From Saliniradius amylolyticus (GTDB lineage Bacteria > Pseudomonadota > Gammaproteobacteria > Enterobacterales > Alteromonadaceae): a DNA stretch of 64,000 bases. This document shows positions 61,842-64,000 of this stretch, one piece after another. The notes beneath the pieces are model-generated. The model did no database searches, was not told the origin of the DNA, and saw only the letters and a program-made list of their open reading frames with translations. Location of the stretch: the NCBI RefSeq assembly GCF_003143555.1, contig NZ_CP029347.1, positions 2,418,001-2,482,000 of the forward strand. The letters run 5' to 3'. Position 1 is the stretch's first letter. Each line of letters starts with the position of its first letter. A program made the position numbers and the translations under genes.

Positions 61842-62678
61842 ATGCAAGATTCTGTACTCGACCGATTAACGCACGTACTTGGCGACCGCACCCTACATGG
61901 GTGGGGTAAATCCCTTGGGCTGTCTGACGGCAAAATACAGAACATGCGCAAGGGGAAAACGCCCGATCCCGAATTATTGTCCATCCTCTCACGCACAGAG
62001 AACGTCAATATCAACTGGTTATTAACCGGCGATGGGGCACCCTTTAAGGTGCATGCGTTTACCAATGGTGACGACCTGCAGGACTACCTCAGCACAGCTT
62101 TGGAAGATGAACCGTGGCGAATCATAGTTGTAGAGTCTTACCCTGAGGTCACTGTCGTGCTGCATCAGCCAGGGCAGATTGATTTTGCAAAACGAACGAT
62201 CGACTACCATGTGGTTGAAGTGCTAACGGGCTCACGTTCCAAGCTGCTTATCGAGTTTTTGGAGCAACTGGCCAGAGCAGGCATGCTTGAAGTAGTGCAG
62301 GCTTGTACGTCATTGAATAAAGCGGAAATCCGATTAGGGATGGTGGGGCCGTACTGGCTTTTTGGAAATAACGATTCCTGTGGACACCTCACCAATAACA
62401 CCCGAGTTATGAGGGAAGGGGAGTTAGAGGAGAGCAACATTGAGTTTCAGTCTTGGGAATCCAGCACATCAGACAACACCCAAGGGATACAAATCAACTT
62501 AATGCGGGCCGTTGTAGAACTGTTAGAGCAAACCCTGATCGAGCAGAAACTCACCCTCACCCCTAACCAAAAGGCGAGGGTAATATCGGCGGCCTATAAC
62601 CATGCCATCCAGGCAGGCGCAACCGCCGACACCATTCAGCCCCAAGCACTGACTATGGCCATCGATGCCGTACGCTAA
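61842..62678 (+). CDS. CI-like phage repressor with N-terminal helix-turn-helix
   Basis: 278 residues. HTH at about 1-66: VLDRLTHVLGDRTLHGWGKSLGLSDGKIQNMRKGKTPDPELLSILSRTENVNINWLLTGDG, the phage CI helix-turn-helix type. No LexA-like Ala-Gly cleavage site or Ser-Lys peptidase pair is evident, so RecA-induced self-cleavage is doubtful. Removal may instead depend on the Bro-N antirepressor of the same element. C-terminal part helical, family not recognised. Faces the RHH gene across matched operators. Confidence 0.82.
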   Translation: MQDSVLDRLTHVLGDRTLHGWGKSLGLSDGKIQNMRKGKTPDPELLSILSRTENVNINWLLTGDGAPFKVHAFTNGDDLQDYLSTALEDEPWRIIVVESYPEVTVVLHQPGQIDFAKRTIDYHVVEVLTGSRSKLLIEFLEQLARAGMLEVVQACTSLNKAEIRLGMVGPYWLFGNNDSCGHLTNNTRVMREGELEESNIEFQSWESSTSDNTQGIQINLMRAVVELLEQTLIEQKLTLTPNQKARVISAAYNHAIQAGATADTIQPQALTMAIDAVR

Positions 62679-63142
62679 TCGATGGAGTAATCCACCTCTG
62701 AGGCAGGCGCCTTATCGTTTCGCCACTGTCGATCCCAAACCATCATATCGGTTTTAATATTCGTAAACGCCTCAGCCCGGCTCTCGTTGTCCATACGCTT
62801 ATGAATGTTACTCAGTTGCGCTTGTACCAGTCGCTCAGCTTCTAGCAATCGCCAGTATTCGTCCTGGTCCAACTCCACCTTGCGCGAGGCAGCAACAGTC
62901 CTTGAGTAATCCTCAACCATGGCCTGCAACTCAGCAGGAAGCTGTCCTTGATGCTCGGCCACCTGCTGCAACAACTGGTGAGCATGAAAGAAGGGAGCTC
63001 GTCGATACAGCCACCGAATGGCTTGAGCACGTATATATCGCCCCACATCATCCAGTTTCATCACACACAAGCAGGCGATCAGCGCCAAAATAATGACAGC
63101 AATGGTGCTAACGCTCATATCCATTCTCCCTAACAGCTCCAA
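62675..63142 (-). CDS. Membrane-anchored hypothetical protein
   Basis: 155 residues; the true start may be the ATG at 63118. One N-terminal membrane helix (VSTIAVIILALIACLCVMKL), the rest cytoplasmic and helical: LLQQVAEHQGQLPAELQAMVEDY, EAERLVQAQLSNIHKRMDNESRAEAF. No family recognised. Convergent with the repressor (4 bp overlap of ends); may be expressed in the lysogen as a cargo gene. Confidence 0.68.
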   Translation of the reverse strand: MELLGRMDMSVSTIAVIILALIACLCVMKLDDVGRYIRAQAIRWLYRRAPFFHAHQLLQQVAEHQGQLPAELQAMVEDYSRTVAASRKVELDQDEYWRLLEAERLVQAQLSNIHKRMDNESRAEAFTNIKTDMMVWDRQWRNDKAPASEVDYSID

Positions 63143-63593
63143 ACAACAGCAGTCCAGCGATCATATAATTCACCGTTACCACCGTTATGGTATAAGCCGT
63201 GAACGTCCAATTGGGCTCATTGATTCCCAGTTCTATCCGCTGTACATGCATAAAACCATAGGCCAACACATTAACCAGCATCAGCAAGTAAATCGGCTTC
63301 ACCCACTTTCCCCGCTGCACAAAAAGCGCATTGTGGGCCAAGACTGAAAGCAGCAGTCCCCCAACAAACAGATATAACCAGCTCTGATACCACCAGAACC
63401 TGTATGACTCTATAGGTAATGTTGCATAGAAAGCGGCCAGGTAATGCCGAACGCCTAGCACCAGCAGCAGAATGATCCCCAAAATCACATAAGAGCGATG
63501 TCGACATCTTACTGCCGCTCCAATAGCGAGCACATACAACACCAGAAGTATCAGGTCACTGTTAAATAACAGCACCCGGGTAACGTCTGACAT
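63108..63593 (-). CDS. Multi-pass membrane protein, prophage cargo
   Basis: 161 residues with five hydrophobic segments (about 10-28, 34-52, 68-86, 97-115, 130-150). Ends GYER. Alignment of helices with charged short loops suggests an inner-membrane protein. Overlaps the following gene by up to 35 bp depending on the start chosen. Possibly a superinfection-exclusion or holin-like function, not supported by any specific motif. Confidence 0.7.
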   Translation of the reverse strand: MSDVTRVLLFNSDLILLVLYVLAIGAAVRCRHRSYVILGIILLLVLGVRHYLAAFYATLPIESYRFWWYQSWLYLFVGGLLLSVLAHNALFVQRGKWVKPIYLLMLVNVLAYGFMHVQRIELGINEPNWTFTAYTITVVTVNYMIAGLLLFGAVRENGYER

Positions 63594-63787
63594 TACTGAT
63601 TTTCAGCGTCGAGCAATGCCTGAGCTTCGGGGGACAGGATTACCGTATCCTGAGTAGATGGGGGGTTGATACCGTCAGACGTAGAGGTTGATACCTCAGC
63701 GCCATTCGAGGGCGCCTTCTGCACCTTGTCGGTGTTATAGGTTGGGGTGTTTTTTACTAAAGGCGGATTGATACCGTCAGAACTCAT
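63593..63787 (-). CDS. Small low-complexity protein with repeated SDGINPP motif
   Basis: 64 residues from ATG 63787 (GGAGTG upstream). SSDGINPPLV (2-11) recurs as TSDGINPPST (about 37-46), and the peptide ends SPEAQALLDAENQ. Likely disordered. No family recognised. One-base overlap with the membrane protein gene indicates co-translation. Confidence 0.6.
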   Translation of the reverse strand: MSSDGINPPLVKNTPTYNTDKVQKAPSNGAEVSTSTSDGINPPSTQDTVILSPEAQALLDAENQ

Positions 63788-63874
63788 CGTTTCACTCCTT
63801 AAAACTATGTATAGATTTATTGCCAAATAAATATACCCACACATGAACCGCACAACAAGAAAAAGTTTCACGGT

Positions 63875-64000
63875 TCAACGCGCCAGCCTTGGTATCCCCT
63901 CCAGTGAGTCTTTCGGCGCCACGGCGCTCAGCTTCTGCAAAAATCCTCGGTCGTCCAGGGTTTCGGTGAGGCTGTCGATCACCCAGGTGGTATTAAACTG
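63875..64000 (-). CDS. Late control gene D-like tail protein, C-terminal end only
   Basis: 41 residues and a stop codon enter from the right edge: FNTTWVIDSLTETLDDRGFLQKL then a short basic end PRLAR. The W-V-x-x-x-x-x-x-L-D-x-x-G-F arrangement resembles the last strand of P2 gpD tail-hub proteins. The body is outside the window, so the call is tentative; it hints at a contractile-tail (P2-like) phage. Confidence 0.6.
   Translation of the reverse strand, partial: QFNTTWVIDSLTETLDDRGFLQKLSAVAPKDSLEGIPRLAR

Larger units (their letters stand above)
47601..64000. mobile_element. Integrated prophage-like element (left part), inserted at the tRNA 3' end
   Basis: From the tRNA T-arm to the window edge nearly all genes are of phage or mobile type: serine recombinase, two tyrosine recombinases, GroES-like protein, Bro-N antirepressor, HU, methyltransferase, exonuclease, HD phosphohydrolase, primase-helicase, CII-like, RHH and CI-like regulators, and a late-control-D-like gene. 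The genes overlap by 4-14 bp in a long leftward early operon. The right end and attR are outside the window. Bases 47618-49650 could be a separate smaller element in tandem. Confidence 0.87.

Noticed and set aside
47618-64000. A second copy of the tRNA 3' end marking the right attachment site
   Set aside because: No repeat of GTTCAAGTC...GGGGCCACCA was noticed by eye; the right boundary is presumably beyond the window.

Overview
This window reads as the chromosome of a marine-type gammaproteobacterium, most likely Alteromonadales/Alteromonadaceae. That assignment is inferred from gene order: suhB-trmJ-cysE-iscR-iscS, queA-tgt-yajC-secD-secF, rdgB-hemW-yggN, and a six-gene TonB2/TtpC cluster with DUF3450 and TPR genes. 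It is also inferred from protein similarity judged by eye; no database search was run.

Bases 1-47540 are core chromosome with a few accessory loci. (a) 1-6.2 kb: a truncated cytochrome c-PQQ sugar dehydrogenase divergent from a TonB-dependent receptor, two tail-to-tail periplasmic binding proteins and a small outer-membrane barrel. (b) 6.4-10.7 kb: iscS, iscR, cysE, trmJ and suhB. The isc operon stops after iscS, and that IscS lacks the IscU-binding tail. (c) 10.7-16.3 kb: the secDF/yajC/tgt/queA operon. (d) 16.4-31 kb: two chemoreceptors, rhomboid protease, YebC-like protein, srmB, cca, gspA-gspB, a deacetylase-family gene, rdgB, hemW, yggN, and a receiver-CheC plus PAS pair. Two structured repeat-like DNA elements flank srmB. 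(e) 31-32.5 kb: DUF3034 protein and a truncated-haemoglobin lipoprotein. (f) 32.6-39.4 kb: a tightly overlapping operon of accessory protein, Dur3-like symporter, 40-residue membrane peptide, aberrant aspartate carbamoyltransferase paralogue and asparagine-synthase-like enzyme. It is divergent from an N-carbamoyl amidase and a DksA-like zinc finger protein. I read this as an uncharacterised ureido/carbamoyl-compound pathway. (g) 39.5-47.3 kb: cfa, the TonB2 energy-transduction cluster, a small unknown gene and an MbnP-like lipoprotein.

At 47541-47617 sits a CAT-anticodon tRNA, probably the lysidine-type tRNA-Ile. From its 3' end to the right edge of the window lies an integrated prophage-like element whose right end is not reached. 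Its left end has a large serine recombinase whose last codons lie in the tRNA. Next come a tyrosine integrase translationally coupled to a GroES-like co-chaperonin, a C4-RNA-like leader with a two-gene icd/ant-type antirepressor operon, and a long leftward early operon (HU, zinc-ribbon proteins, adenine methyltransferase, DnaQ-like exonuclease, HD phosphohydrolase, primase-helicase, a catalytic-domain-only tyrosine recombinase, a CII-like regulator). A divergent RHH/CI switch follows, carrying two matched palindromic operators and a third partial copy, then membrane proteins and the end of a late-control-D-like tail gene.

The strongest leads for undescribed biology are the ureido cluster with a carbamoyltransferase lacking the aspartate-binding Arg/Gln, the IscS lacking its IscU-docking tail, the C4-like attenuated antirepressor leader, the integrase-GroES pair and the two long-hairpin elements flanking srmB.
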